The notes beneath the pieces are model-generated. The model made no database searches and was not told where the DNA came from. It saw only the letters and a list, made by a program, of their open reading frames with translations. DNA of 64,000 bases from WTGU01 sp022823305 (GTDB lineage: Bacteria; Pseudomonadota; Alphaproteobacteria; UBA828): NCBI GenBank assembly GCA_963667705.1, contig OY763937.1, positions 186,001 through 250,000 on the forward strand, in the 5' to 3' direction. The position numbers and the translations under genes are program-made. Below, in pieces: positions 51,797 through 59,743 of the stretch. Within the stretch, counting starts at the first letter, position 1; each line of letters starts with the position of its first letter.

Positions 51797-54700
51797 ATGG
51801 CGATCACCAACCAGGAACGTGTCGGCAAGGCACTAGACCTCTTGAAGACTGGCCTAGCACCTTTTGTCGACCGAGAAATCCACGCGGCCGTCAAGGCAGG
51901 TACGGTTCGCACGGACACAATCCGTCGCTTCGCGGAAGACCCGATGCTGGCCGAGAAGCCGGTTTCACAATGGGACGCCGCCGGACTTCTCAAACTGATG
52001 TGGGAGTGCTGGAACGACGTATTCCGCAAGATACTTGGTCGTGCAGAGAGGAGTTTGGTGAGCGAGATCCGCGGTTATCGAAATCACTGGGCACATCAGA
52101 ACGCATTCTCCAGTGACGATGCAGATCGAGCGCTCGATTCCATTGGTCGTCTACTTACTGCCGTTTCAGCGCAAGAGGCTGAAGACGTCAACCGCATGAA
52201 GATGGAGCTAAGGCGGCTCATTTTCGAAGAACAGGCCCGAAGTGAGAGGCGGCGCGGCGTTGGTGCTGTGGAGAGTCATGTCACGGGTTCCCTCAAGCCC
52301 TGGCGCGAGGTGGTGACTCCGCACAGGGACGTGGCGAGCGGGCGCTATCAACAGGCCGAGTTCGCCGCCGATTTGTGGCAGGTCCATCTCGGCGAAGGCT
52401 CTGAGGAGTACCGCGATCCGGCCGAGTTCTTCCGCCGCACCTATCTGACGGAGAGCCTGAAGAGTTTGCTGACCGGCGCCACGCAGCGACTGTCCGGCGA
52501 CGGCGGCGATCCGGTGGTCCAGCTTCAGACCAATTTCGGCGGCGGCAAGACTCACTCGATGCTGGCACTCTATCACCTCTTTTCGGGCACGGCGCCGGGC
52601 GAGCTGCTTGGTGTTGACGCCCTGATGGCGGAAGCCGGCATCGAGAAGCTGCCCTCGAAGATCAACCGGGTGGTCCTTGTGGGCAACAAGATTTCGCCCG
52701 GCAGCCCGTCGGCGAAGCCGGACGGTACGGTAGTAAGAACGCTTTGGGGCGAGCTTGCCTGGCAGCTGGGCGGCAAAGCGGCATTCGATAGGGTGCGTTA
52801 CGACGACGAGCGCGCCACCAGCCCCGGCGACAGTCTACGCGAGCTGATGAACGACTATGGGCCGTGCCTGATTCTGATTGACGAATGGGTGGCCTATGCC
52901 CGCCAGCTCCACGACGATGCAGACCTTCCTGCCGGTAGCTTCGAGACCCATTTCACCTTTGCCCAGGCGTTAACGGAATCAGCCAAGCTCGCAAGACAGT
53001 GCCTGCTGGTGATTAGCTTGCCGGCATCGGACACGGCGGCTTCACCCCACGCGCAGGCCGATGATGAAGAGGTGGGCGGTGCACGCGGGCGGGCAGCACT
53101 GGCGCGGCTCCGGAATGTGATTGGGCGCGTTGAGTCTTCCTGGTCACCGGCGAGCACAGAGGAAGGCTTCGAGATCGTCCGGCGACGCTTGTTCGAGCCG
53201 CTCATCGAGCGCGAGCATTTCACCGCGCGCGACAATGTCGCGCGCGCATTCGCCGATCTTTATCGCGGCCAGCACCAGGAATTTTCACCGGAATGCCGGG
53301 ATGCCGACTACGAGAAGCGGCTGCGGGCTGCTTATCCCATTCATCCTGAGGTGTTCGACCGGCTCTACACGGACTGGTCGACGCTCGTGAAGTTCCAGCG
53401 CACACGCGGCGTATTGCGGCTGATGGCGGCCGTTATCCATAGCCTATGGGAGAAGGGCGACCGTAACCCGCTGATCATGCCAGCAAACGTCCCCATCGAT
53501 GACCCGCGCGTGCGTGACGAGCTCACCCGCTACCTGTCGGACCAGTGGAAGCCTATCATCGAGAAAGACGTGGACGGGCCGAACGCCCTGCCGCCAACGA
53601 TCGACGGCGAGGTGCCTAACCTTGGTAAGTTCGCCGCCACGCGGCGTGTGGCTCGCGCCGTGTATCTGGGTTCCGCTCCGCACACGAAGGCAGCCAATCG
53701 CGGAATCGAGGACCGGCGCATCAAGCTCGGCTGCGTAATGCCGGGAGAGTCACCGGCAGTGTTCGGCGACGCGCTGAGGCGCTTAAGCGCGTCCGCGACC
53801 TTCCTCTATCAGGACGGGCCACGCTATTGGTATTCCACGCAGCCTACCGTCACCAAACTCGCGGAAGACCGAGCCGAGCAGTTTAAGCGAAACACTGACC
53901 CGGTTGTCGCCGAGATTGAGGCGCGGCTCCGCACAGATCTGCACACAAAAGGAGATTTCAGGCGCATCCATCCGGTGCCGCATTCCGGCGCGGACGTTCC
54001 CGATGACATGGACGCCCGGCTCATTGCGCTCGGAACCGAGCATCCTTATAGCCGGGATCCCAACAACAAGGCGCAGGCTGCTGCTGCCGCGATTCTGCAG
54101 AGCCGCGGCAACGCGCCACGCATCTTCCAGAACACGCTCGTTTTCCTTGCCGTCGATCAGACGCGCCTGCAAGATCTCGATGAGGCCGTTCGCCGCTACC
54201 TCGCCTGGTCGTCGATTCTCGAAGAGAAGGAGGAGCTCAACCTCGATCCGCACCAAGTGCGGCAAGCGGAGACGCAATACAGATCTGCGGAAGGCGCGGT
54301 TACCGGGCGCCTACCGGAGGCGTATCAGTGGCTGCTTGTTCCGGAGCAGACGACGCCTGAGTCGCCCGTTCAGTGGCAAGCTTACCGGTTGTCAGGCCAA
54401 GATAGCCTAGCCCTGCGGGCCGGCAAGAAACTACGCTCGGAAGAGTTGTTAGTGACCTTTCTCGCCGGTACCCGGCTCAGAATGGAACTTGACCGTACTC
54501 CGCTATGGCGCGGCGACCATGTCGCCATCCGGCAACTGGCAGAAGACCTCGCCCGCTACATCTACCTGCCGCGGCTGCGGGACTCCGAAGTGCTGCTCGG
54601 CGCGATTCAAGACGGACTCGGCTTGCTTTTGTGGGAGCGCGAGTCCTTTGCCTATGCGGACGGGTTCGACGAGGCCAACCACCGGTACAGCGGTCTGCGG

Positions 54701-55150
54701 TGCGGTCAGTCGGTCCAGTTGGTCGAACAGTTCGGCGAAGGCCTCCTTGTTAAGCCGGAGGTAGCGCTCCGGCAACGGGAGACCGACCAGCCACCCGCGA
54801 CATCGACTCCAGGCAGTGTGACACCGACTTCTGACTCACCGGACGACTCTACTGCTGGGGAACAGGGGGAAGCGCCGGATGAAGCTTCGAATGGCGGCGC
54901 AGAGGTCAATGCGAAGCCGAAGCGATACTACGGCACGGTCGAACTCGACGCAGGCCGCGTTGGGCGGGATGCCGGACAGATCGCTGAGGAAGTGATCGCC
55001 CACCTCTCCGGGCTCGTCGGTGCGACAGTCACCGTGACATTGGAGATTGAAGCCATCGCTCCCGAGGGCGTGCCGGAGAACGTCGTCAGAACCGTTACCG
55101 AGAATAGCCGAACCCTAAAATTCACCTCTCATGGCTTTGAGAAGGAATAA
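51797..55150 (+). CDS. DUF499-type ATPase with N-terminal HEPN motif (Hma-type defence system)
   Basis: 1,117 residues. The first 110 residues look like a Swt1-type HEPN domain, with RGYRNHWAHQ giving the HEPN RNase motif R-x4-H (Arg95, His100). The ATPase part has the P-loop TNFGGGKTHSML (247-253) and the Walker B CLILIDEWVAYA (357-364), as in DUF499 proteins. A linker rich in Thr, Ser and Asp (about 1000-1050) leads to a small C-terminal domain. The protein ends the operon. It is probably the effector or sensor that works with the methylase and helicase; an RNase role is an inference from the motif. Confidence 0.85.
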   Translation: MAITNQERVGKALDLLKTGLAPFVDREIHAAVKAGTVRTDTIRRFAEDPMLAEKPVSQWDAAGLLKLMWECWNDVFRKILGRAERSLVSEIRGYRNHWAHQNAFSSDDADRALDSIGRLLTAVSAQEAEDVNRMKMELRRLIFEEQARSERRRGVGAVESHVTGSLKPWREVVTPHRDVASGRYQQAEFAADLWQVHLGEGSEEYRDPAEFFRRTYLTESLKSLLTGATQRLSGDGGDPVVQLQTNFGGGKTHSMLALYHLFSGTAPGELLGVDALMAEAGIEKLPSKINRVVLVGNKISPGSPSAKPDGTVVRTLWGELAWQLGGKAAFDRVRYDDERATSPGDSLRELMNDYGPCLILIDEWVAYARQLHDDADLPAGSFETHFTFAQALTESAKLARQCLLVISLPASDTAASPHAQADDEEVGGARGRAALARLRNVIGRVESSWSPASTEEGFEIVRRRLFEPLIEREHFTARDNVARAFADLYRGQHQEFSPECRDADYEKRLRAAYPIHPEVFDRLYTDWSTLVKFQRTRGVLRLMAAVIHSLWEKGDRNPLIMPANVPIDDPRVRDELTRYLSDQWKPIIEKDVDGPNALPPTIDGEVPNLGKFAATRRVARAVYLGSAPHTKAANRGIEDRRIKLGCVMPGESPAVFGDALRRLSASATFLYQDGPRYWYSTQPTVTKLAEDRAEQFKRNTDPVVAEIEARLRTDLHTKGDFRRIHPVPHSGADVPDDMDARLIALGTEHPYSRDPNNKAQAAAAAILQSRGNAPRIFQNTLVFLAVDQTRLQDLDEAVRRYLAWSSILEEKEELNLDPHQVRQAETQYRSAEGAVTGRLPEAYQWLLVPEQTTPESPVQWQAYRLSGQDSLALRAGKKLRSEELLVTFLAGTRLRMELDRTPLWRGDHVAIRQLAEDLARYIYLPRLRDSEVLLGAIQDGLGLLLWERESFAYADGFDEANHRYSGLRCGQSVQLVEQFGEGLLVKPEVALRQRETDQPPATSTPGSVTPTSDSPDDSTAGEQGEAPDEASNGGAEVNAKPKRYYGTVELDAGRVGRDAGQIAEEVIAHLSGLVGATVTVTLEIEAIAPEGVPENVVRTVTENSRTLKFTSHGFEKE

Positions 55151-55288
55151 AGATCACTTGCGAATAGGTTAGAGCGTCAAGAACCCGCCTGGTTGATGAT
55201 AAGATTTTTGCGTCAAGTTCTACGCCCTCCCTCCGTTCCAGGCCGGCCATCCTCGTCTCGGGAAGGCCGAAGTGGCGGTGCTGCAGAC

Positions 55289-55491
55289 TTATTCCGACGC
55301 GTCGCCCAGAACCTTAGCCTCGGCATCCCGCGCTGCCTGAACAGTGCGTTCGATTTCTTCCTGCCGCCCTTCGCGGATCATGTCGTCCCGCTTCAGCGTC
55401 GACAGGATGTAGGCGCTGCGATAGGTGCGCTTCACCAGTTCCAAAAGGCCGGGTGGAAGGGGACCGCTCGAGTGCAAAATCTGGCCGCATT
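55289..55491 (-). pseudogene. 3' part of an IS21-interrupted ribbon-helix-helix gene
   Basis: Sixty-seven codons ending at TAA. The readable peptide runs LLELVKRTYRSAYILSTL, then KRDDMIREGRQEEIERTV and ends AEAKVLGDASE, a charged helical tail without its own start. It abuts the left end of the IS21 element. The matching 5' part (same strand) lies just beyond the right end. An open frame crossing into the IS up to 55717 is a by-product of the IS sequence. The two parts fit one gene for a small relaxosome-type or CopG-like DNA-binding protein of about 140 residues. Confidence 0.55.
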
Positions 55492-55585
55492 TGACCGCAG
55501 TTCTGAATTTATCTGACCGCAATTCTGATTTTATTTGACCGAAGTTCTGGCGACATCTGACCGCGATTCCGGCGGGACTTGACCG
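55492..55585. repeat. Left end of IS21 element, five 22-bp sub-repeats
   Basis: The motif tgaccgNNNTTCTGg/a recurs every 22 bp at 55492, 55514, 55536, 55558 and 55580, ending before the istA leader. These are the expected binding sites of the transposase. The units differ at a few bases (for example tgaccgcag, tgaccgcaa, tgaccgaag), so they are not fresh duplications. Confidence 0.9.
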
Positions 55586-55716
55586 CCGGAGGCCGGGTCC
55601 GAAGCCCGGCCCGAACGCTCTGCGGGCGCCATCCACATTCATGTTCCCAGGCGCGCCGATCCTCTCCCGGCTCAGCCTCATCGATCCATCGATCGACTCG
55701 AGGAGGCAGGGCCCCA

Positions 55717-57315
55717 ATGAAGAGGATCGACACCATGAGCATCAGGGACATCCTTCGGCACCATCACGACCTGGGCTTGCCCCGGGCAGAGATCGCGGTG
55801 GCCGTGAGCGTGAGCGCGGGGACGGTATCGAACGTCCTGGAGCGCGCGCAGGCGGCGGGCCTGTCATGGCCGTTGCCCTCCGATCTCGACGATGACGGGC
55901 TGCGCGCGCGCCTGTATCCGCCGGCGCCGCGAGAGAGCGGGTATGCGCAGCCGGACTGGGATGACGTGCTCCGTGAGCTTCGAGCCAAGCGGAAGCGGCG
56001 CCGGGTGCGCGCGACGCGCCGCACGCTTTGGGAGGAGTACCGCGACGAGACCAGGGCCCAGGGCGGGAAGGCGTACAGCTATAGCCAGTTCTGCGCGCGC
56101 CTGAAGGCGCACCGGGGCAGCTGCGGCGGCTCGGCGCAGATGCACTTCGACTACGAGCCCGGGCTGTACGGGATGGCGGACTTCTCCGGCAAGACGCTGG
56201 CCCTTCGTACCGGGCGCGGCGAGACCGACGTGGAGATCTTCGTCGCGGTCCTCGCGCATTCGAACCTGATCTACGCCGAGGCGGTCCCCGACCAGACGGT
56301 GCGCCACTGGACGATGGCCCACCGGCGCGCGCTCGAGTACTTCGGCGGCACCCCCCGCCGGTGGATCATCGACAACCTCAAGTCGGGCGTGGACGATCCC
56401 GACCGCGACGATATCCGGCTCAATCCGAGCTTCCGGGAGTTCGCGCTCCATTACGGGATCGCGGTGCTGCCCGCGCGCAAGTACCGGGCCACCGACAAGG
56501 GGCTGGTCGAGAGCTGCGTCAAGGCCGTGCAGACGCGCGTCCTGCTGGCGTTGCGCCACCAGACCTTCTTCTCCCTCGACACCATGAACGCGGCCATCCG
56601 CCGCGAGCTCGACCGCCTCAACGAAGCCCCCATGGCCAAGCACGGCGAGAGCCGCCGCGCGCTCTTCGAGGCGAACGAGCGGGCGGCCCTGGCCGCTCTA
56701 CCGGCGCACCCCTGGGAGTGGGGAGAGTGGATCGAGCGCAAGGTCGGGCCGAACTGTCACGTGCGCTTCGACAAGAATCACTACTCCGCGCCGGAGCGCT
56801 ACATCGGCCGCCAGGTCGACGTCCGCGTCGGCGAACGCATGGTCGAAGTCTTCCTCGAACGCGGCGGCGAGCGCATCGCCGTCCACCGCCGCAAGAGCGG
56901 GCGCAACCAGTACGCCACCACCTCCGAGCACATGCCCGAGCACCACCGGGCGGTCTGCGATATCCGCCGCCCCGACTACGGCGACATCCTGCTCGGCCAG
57001 GCGCGCCGCATCGGAGCCAATGCCCTGGCCTGGGCCGAGCGATGCTACGCCTCGCGCGACTTCCCGGAGCAGGCCTTCGCCACCGTGAAGGGCATGATCC
57101 AGCTCGCCGACGATCATGGTGGCGATCGCCTCGACGCGCTCTGCGCCGAGGCCCTCGACCTCAACCGCCTCGCCTCGGGCTTCCTCAGGGAGCGCCTCAA
57201 GAACGGCGGCAAGCCTGACCCGCCGCGCCCCGAGCCCGACGAGATCATCCCCGATCACGGCAACGTCCGTGGCGGCGCCTACTACCGCAACGATGAAGGA
57301 GAAGAGACACCATGA
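55717..57315 (+). CDS. istA: IS21-family transposase IstA
   Basis: 532 residues from the ATG at 55717, which has a gaggagg ribosome-binding site; the frame is open upstream without need. An N-terminal helix-turn-helix (MSIRDILRHHHDLGLPRAEI) is followed by an RNase H-fold core with the DDE triad: Asp155 in YGMADFSG, Asp219 in IIDNLKSG and Glu265 in DKGLVESC. The C-terminal Mu-transposase-like barrel has HVRFDKNHYSAP. Full length and apparently intact. Confidence 0.95.
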   Translation: MKRIDTMSIRDILRHHHDLGLPRAEIAVAVSVSAGTVSNVLERAQAAGLSWPLPSDLDDDGLRARLYPPAPRESGYAQPDWDDVLRELRAKRKRRRVRATRRTLWEEYRDETRAQGGKAYSYSQFCARLKAHRGSCGGSAQMHFDYEPGLYGMADFSGKTLALRTGRGETDVEIFVAVLAHSNLIYAEAVPDQTVRHWTMAHRRALEYFGGTPRRWIIDNLKSGVDDPDRDDIRLNPSFREFALHYGIAVLPARKYRATDKGLVESCVKAVQTRVLLALRHQTFFSLDTMNAAIRRELDRLNEAPMAKHGESRRALFEANERAALAALPAHPWEWGEWIERKVGPNCHVRFDKNHYSAPERYIGRQVDVRVGERMVEVFLERGGERIAVHRRKSGRNQYATTSEHMPEHHRAVCDIRRPDYGDILLGQARRIGANALAWAERCYASRDFPEQAFATVKGMIQLADDHGGDRLDALCAEALDLNRLASGFLRERLKNGGKPDPPRPEPDEIIPDHGNVRGGAYYRNDEGEETP

Positions 57316-58082
57316 CTCTGCGACAACCCAATATCGACCGCCTGCTGCAGCTCGGCCTCAGCGGCATGGCCGAGGCCCTGGAGGAGCAGCGCGACATCGC
57401 CGACGTCGACCAGCTCGGCTTCGACGACCGCCTCGCCATGATGATCGAACGCGAGGCCGAGCACCGCGACCACAAGAGCTACCTCGGCCATCTGCGCCAG
57501 GCCCAGTTGCGCATCCGCGCCGACGTCCAGGACGTCGACTGCCGCGCAGGGCGTGGCATCGCCCGGACCACGCTCACCCAGCTCGCCGCCGGCGACTGGA
57601 TCCGCCAGGGCCACAATCTGATCATGGGTGGGCCAACGGGATCGGGAAAGACGTTCGTCGCTTGCGCGCTCGCCCACCAGGCCTGCCGCCAGCACCGGTC
57701 CGTCCTCTACCGCCGCGTGCCCGAGCTGGTGGCGGCGCTCATCCGCGCCCGTGACAAAGGCACGCTCGAGCGCCTGATGGGCCGCTTGGGCAGGGTCTCC
57801 CTGCTGGTCCTCGACGACTGGGGCCTGCAGGGCTTCTCCGCCGAGGGACGGCGCGACCTGCTCGAGATTGTGGAGGCGCGCCACGGACGCAAGTCCATCC
57901 TCATCGCCAGCCAGATCCCCGTGGAGGGCTGGCCGAAGGTGATCGGAGAACCGACGATCGCGGACGCGGTGCTCGACCGCATCGTCCACAACGCCTATCG
58001 CATCGAGCTCAAGGGCGACTCCCAGCGCAAGCGCAACAAGCCCCCGCCACTCGACGGCGGCGGCAACAGAGCCCCGGCCTGA
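57312..58082 (+). CDS. istB: IS21-family ATP-binding helper IstB
   Basis: 256-residue AAA+ ATPase of the DnaC/IstB group that aids target capture by IstA. It has the Walker A motif GPTGSGKT (107-114), Walker B LLVLDDWGLQG and sensor motif IASQIPVEGW. The N-terminal LQLGLSGMAEALEEQ helix is typical. The start overlaps the istA stop (ATGA). Confidence 0.95.
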   Translation: MTLRQPNIDRLLQLGLSGMAEALEEQRDIADVDQLGFDDRLAMMIEREAEHRDHKSYLGHLRQAQLRIRADVQDVDCRAGRGIARTTLTQLAAGDWIRQGHNLIMGGPTGSGKTFVACALAHQACRQHRSVLYRRVPELVAALIRARDKGTLERLMGRLGRVSLLVLDDWGLQGFSAEGRRDLLEIVEARHGRKSILIASQIPVEGWPKVIGEPTIADAVLDRIVHNAYRIELKGDSQRKRNKPPPLDGGGNRAPA

Positions 58083-58315
58083 AGGCCGGGGTCCATGGGC
58101 GCCTGCGGCGCCGTCCAGGTTGCGAGGGCGGAGGTGCGCGGCGGCATGCTGTGTGAGGGCTTGCCGCCGCGCCCCGCCGGCCGATTGCATACCCAGGAGG
58201 CCTCGCATACGCTCGGCTCGGGCTGGCCAAAGGCCAGCCCCCCGACATCACCAACGGGAGGGTCCCACCGCCAAATCCGGGAGAGGCAGCGCGCTGGCGC
58301 GCGCCCGCAGCACGG

Positions 58316-58385
58316 TCAAGTGTTGCCAGAACCCCGGTCAAATAAAATCAGAACCCCGGTCAGATAGAATCAGAACCGGCGGTCA
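58316..58385. repeat. Right end of IS21 element, four inverted sub-repeats
   Basis: Inverted copies of the left-end units, ending at 58318, 58340, 58362 and 58385, with spacing 22, 22 and 23 bp (caaataaaatcagaaccccggtca as the reverse form, in pieces). The extra base before the outermost unit is a small oddity. The outermost unit defines the right tip. Confidence 0.88.
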
Positions 58386-58609
58386 AATGAACCGGAATCC
58401 GCACTCGAGGCGGCCGCGGGCTCGGCTGTAGCCTTCAGGACGGCGTTGCGCGCGAACGTTGCGGTCGAAATGTTGGCTGCGGCGGCGGCCTGCGAGACGT
58501 TCGCCCACTCGGAATCGGTGAATCTGATGGTCCGCGGCCTACGACGATCAGCCGATTTGCCATCGACCTGGGCTTTGGAGCGAGGTCTTGTCGTGCGCCT
58601 ATCCTCCAT
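58386..58609 (-). pseudogene. 5' part of a ribbon-helix-helix DNA-binding protein gene, cut by IS21
   Basis: 74 codons from an ATG at 58609 with an aggagag ribosome-binding site. After a basic, disordered start, RTIRFTDSEWANVSQAAAAA and FARNAVLKATA form a ribbon-helix-helix of the kind found in CopG-like regulators and MobC-type relaxosome proteins. The reading frame continues into the IS for only a few codons and stops at 58370. The 3' half seems to be at 55289-55491. Together about 140 residues. Upstream lie repeats that could be its operators. Confidence 0.6.
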
Positions 58610-58700
58610 GAGAGCTCTCTCCTGCAAGGCAGTCTCGACGGCTGTTCATCTCTTCGCGCTCCAGACTGCGGACATCTGTTGCCCTGCAAGCCCCACAAGT

Positions 58701-58723
58701 TGTGTATTTCAATGAAATACACA
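58701..58723. promoter_or_regulatory. Perfect 11-bp inverted repeat upstream of the RHH gene
   Basis: tgtgtatttca - a - tgaaatacaca: 11-bp arms around one central base at 58701-58711 and 58713-58723, about 90 bp before the start of the ribbon-helix-helix gene. Its half-site reappears twice further upstream as gtatttcaatgta. Likely operator or nicking-region site for a DNA-binding protein. Confidence 0.6.
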
Positions 58724-58748
58724 CGGGTTCGGTTAGGAAAGCGCCTTC

Positions 58749-58818
58749 GTATTTCAATGTATTTCTAACTGTCAAGACATGCAGAAAGTCATGTAGTTGG
58801 AAGCCGTATTTCAATGTA
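58749..58818. repeat. Direct repeats gtatttcaatgta
   Basis: Exact 13-bp copies at 58749-58761 and 58806-58818; the related gtatttcaatg also forms the left half of the palindrome at 58704-58714. Centre spacings are 45 and 57 bp. The region is AT-rich compared with all sequence around it. The set looks like iterated protein-binding sites. Confidence 0.6.
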
Positions 58819-59743
58819 ATCCTCTCATTCCAACGCTGCCAGAGGCGAATTCGCTTGATTCCTGACGTGCCGTGTCCGGCCATGTCAGGCTATGTCACCT
58901 CAAGTGGGCTTTGCGCCTTCAGGCGCGTGGGGTGTGCATTCGAAGCGCCGCAGGGCGTAGAGCCGGGACTTGAAGGGGAAGTAGAAACGGGTCAGGGCCA
59001 GCCCTGTTTCGGAGGCGGGGAGGTTCGTCTGCCGCAGGCGGTCGTGCGACTGCGGCGGGCAGGCGACGGTGTGCCGAACGGCAACCGGGATCGAAGTGCA
59101 GGGGCGCGCGATCATGGCCGGCGCAGCGAGCACTTCACGACCGTCATCGCCAGTGTCGGGCGGGGTGAAGCCGGGATATGCAGACACCGAGGCATCGTTG
59201 TCGGACAAAGCGTCGTGGCGTCCGTCGCCATCGGCGACGGCGCTGACGGGGAGCCTGCGCACAAGTCCAGCAGTTCATCACGCGCGGCGGCGGCTTTCGG
59301 CGTTCGTGGCGAGAGAGCGAGAGGTCCTGGCTGCGATCTTCAGACGCGCGCCGCGTTGGGTTCGCGATGGTGCCGTCGTTCCCTCCTGCAGCGGTGTCGG
59401 CGCAAACTCTGACCCGAGTGCGATGGGTGGTGCGCGAGCCGGTCGACGGCGAAGCCGTCACCGGCGAGGCGGATGGCTATGGCGAGAGGGTAGGACGCGG
59501 AAGTCGACATGGCGATGGCGGTTGCCCTCGCTGACGCACCATCGCCATCGTCACAAGCCCGATCGCGCGGACCGTGAGGGCCGCGATGACGAGACCGCTG
59601 CGGGGAGGGTTGCCGGTTCGAGCGTGAGCTGCGCAGGCGCGAATGCGCCGAGCCGCGAAGCGCGGTGGAGGGGCACGGCGAAAAAGGGGGAGCCGATCGC
59701 CGCCGAGGCAGCGACCGGCTCGTAGTGGAGAGGCAGCGTTACG
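58819..59743. other. Long non-coding or decayed stretch
   Basis: About 925 bp between the repeat region and the DUF2493 gene. Several open frames exist on both strands, but none has recognisable motifs, a ribosome-binding site or a protein-like composition. A short hairpin, cagggc-ca-gccctg, is at 58993-59006. I see no supported gene; it may be decayed sequence or hold an untranslated element function. Confidence 0.5.

Larger units (their letters stand above)
55492..58385 (+). mobile_element. IS21-family insertion sequence
   Basis: About 2.9 kb with istA and istB, coupled by an ATGA overlap, and inverted terminal regions. Both ends start with TGACCG and consist of direct sub-repeats spaced 22 bp: on the left at 55492, 55514, 55536, 55558 and 55580; on the right (inverted) ending at 58318, 58340, 58362 and 58385. 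Such multiple end repeats are typical of IS21 elements. No clear target-site duplication is seen (left flank ends gcatt, right flank begins aatga). Confidence 0.93.

Noticed and set aside
43191..55150. DISARM or BREX system
   Set aside because: A SNF2 helicase plus adenine methylase recalls DISARM class 1, but no DrmA, DrmB (DUF1998) or DrmC (phospholipase D) genes are present, and no BREX PglZ, BrxC or BrxL-like proteins.
43191..55150. Classical type I restriction-modification system
   Set aside because: There is no specificity (HsdS) subunit; the methylase is of the large DUF1156 type and the ATPase is DUF499.
55289..55717. A 142-codon gene running across the left end of the IS
   Set aside because: Its N-terminal half is encoded by IS21 end repeats; only the part outside the element looks like a protein.
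55480..58395. Target-site duplication of the IS21 element
   Set aside because: The bases next to the two tips (gcatt and aatga) do not match in any reasonable boundary setting.
58698..58820. CRISPR-like array (repeated gtatttcaatg)
   Set aside because: Only three short copies, unequal spacing (45 and 57 bp), one of them part of a palindrome, and no cas genes.
58900..59262. 120-codon minus-strand frame
   Set aside because: No ribosome-binding site, no motif, irregular composition; not supported as a gene.
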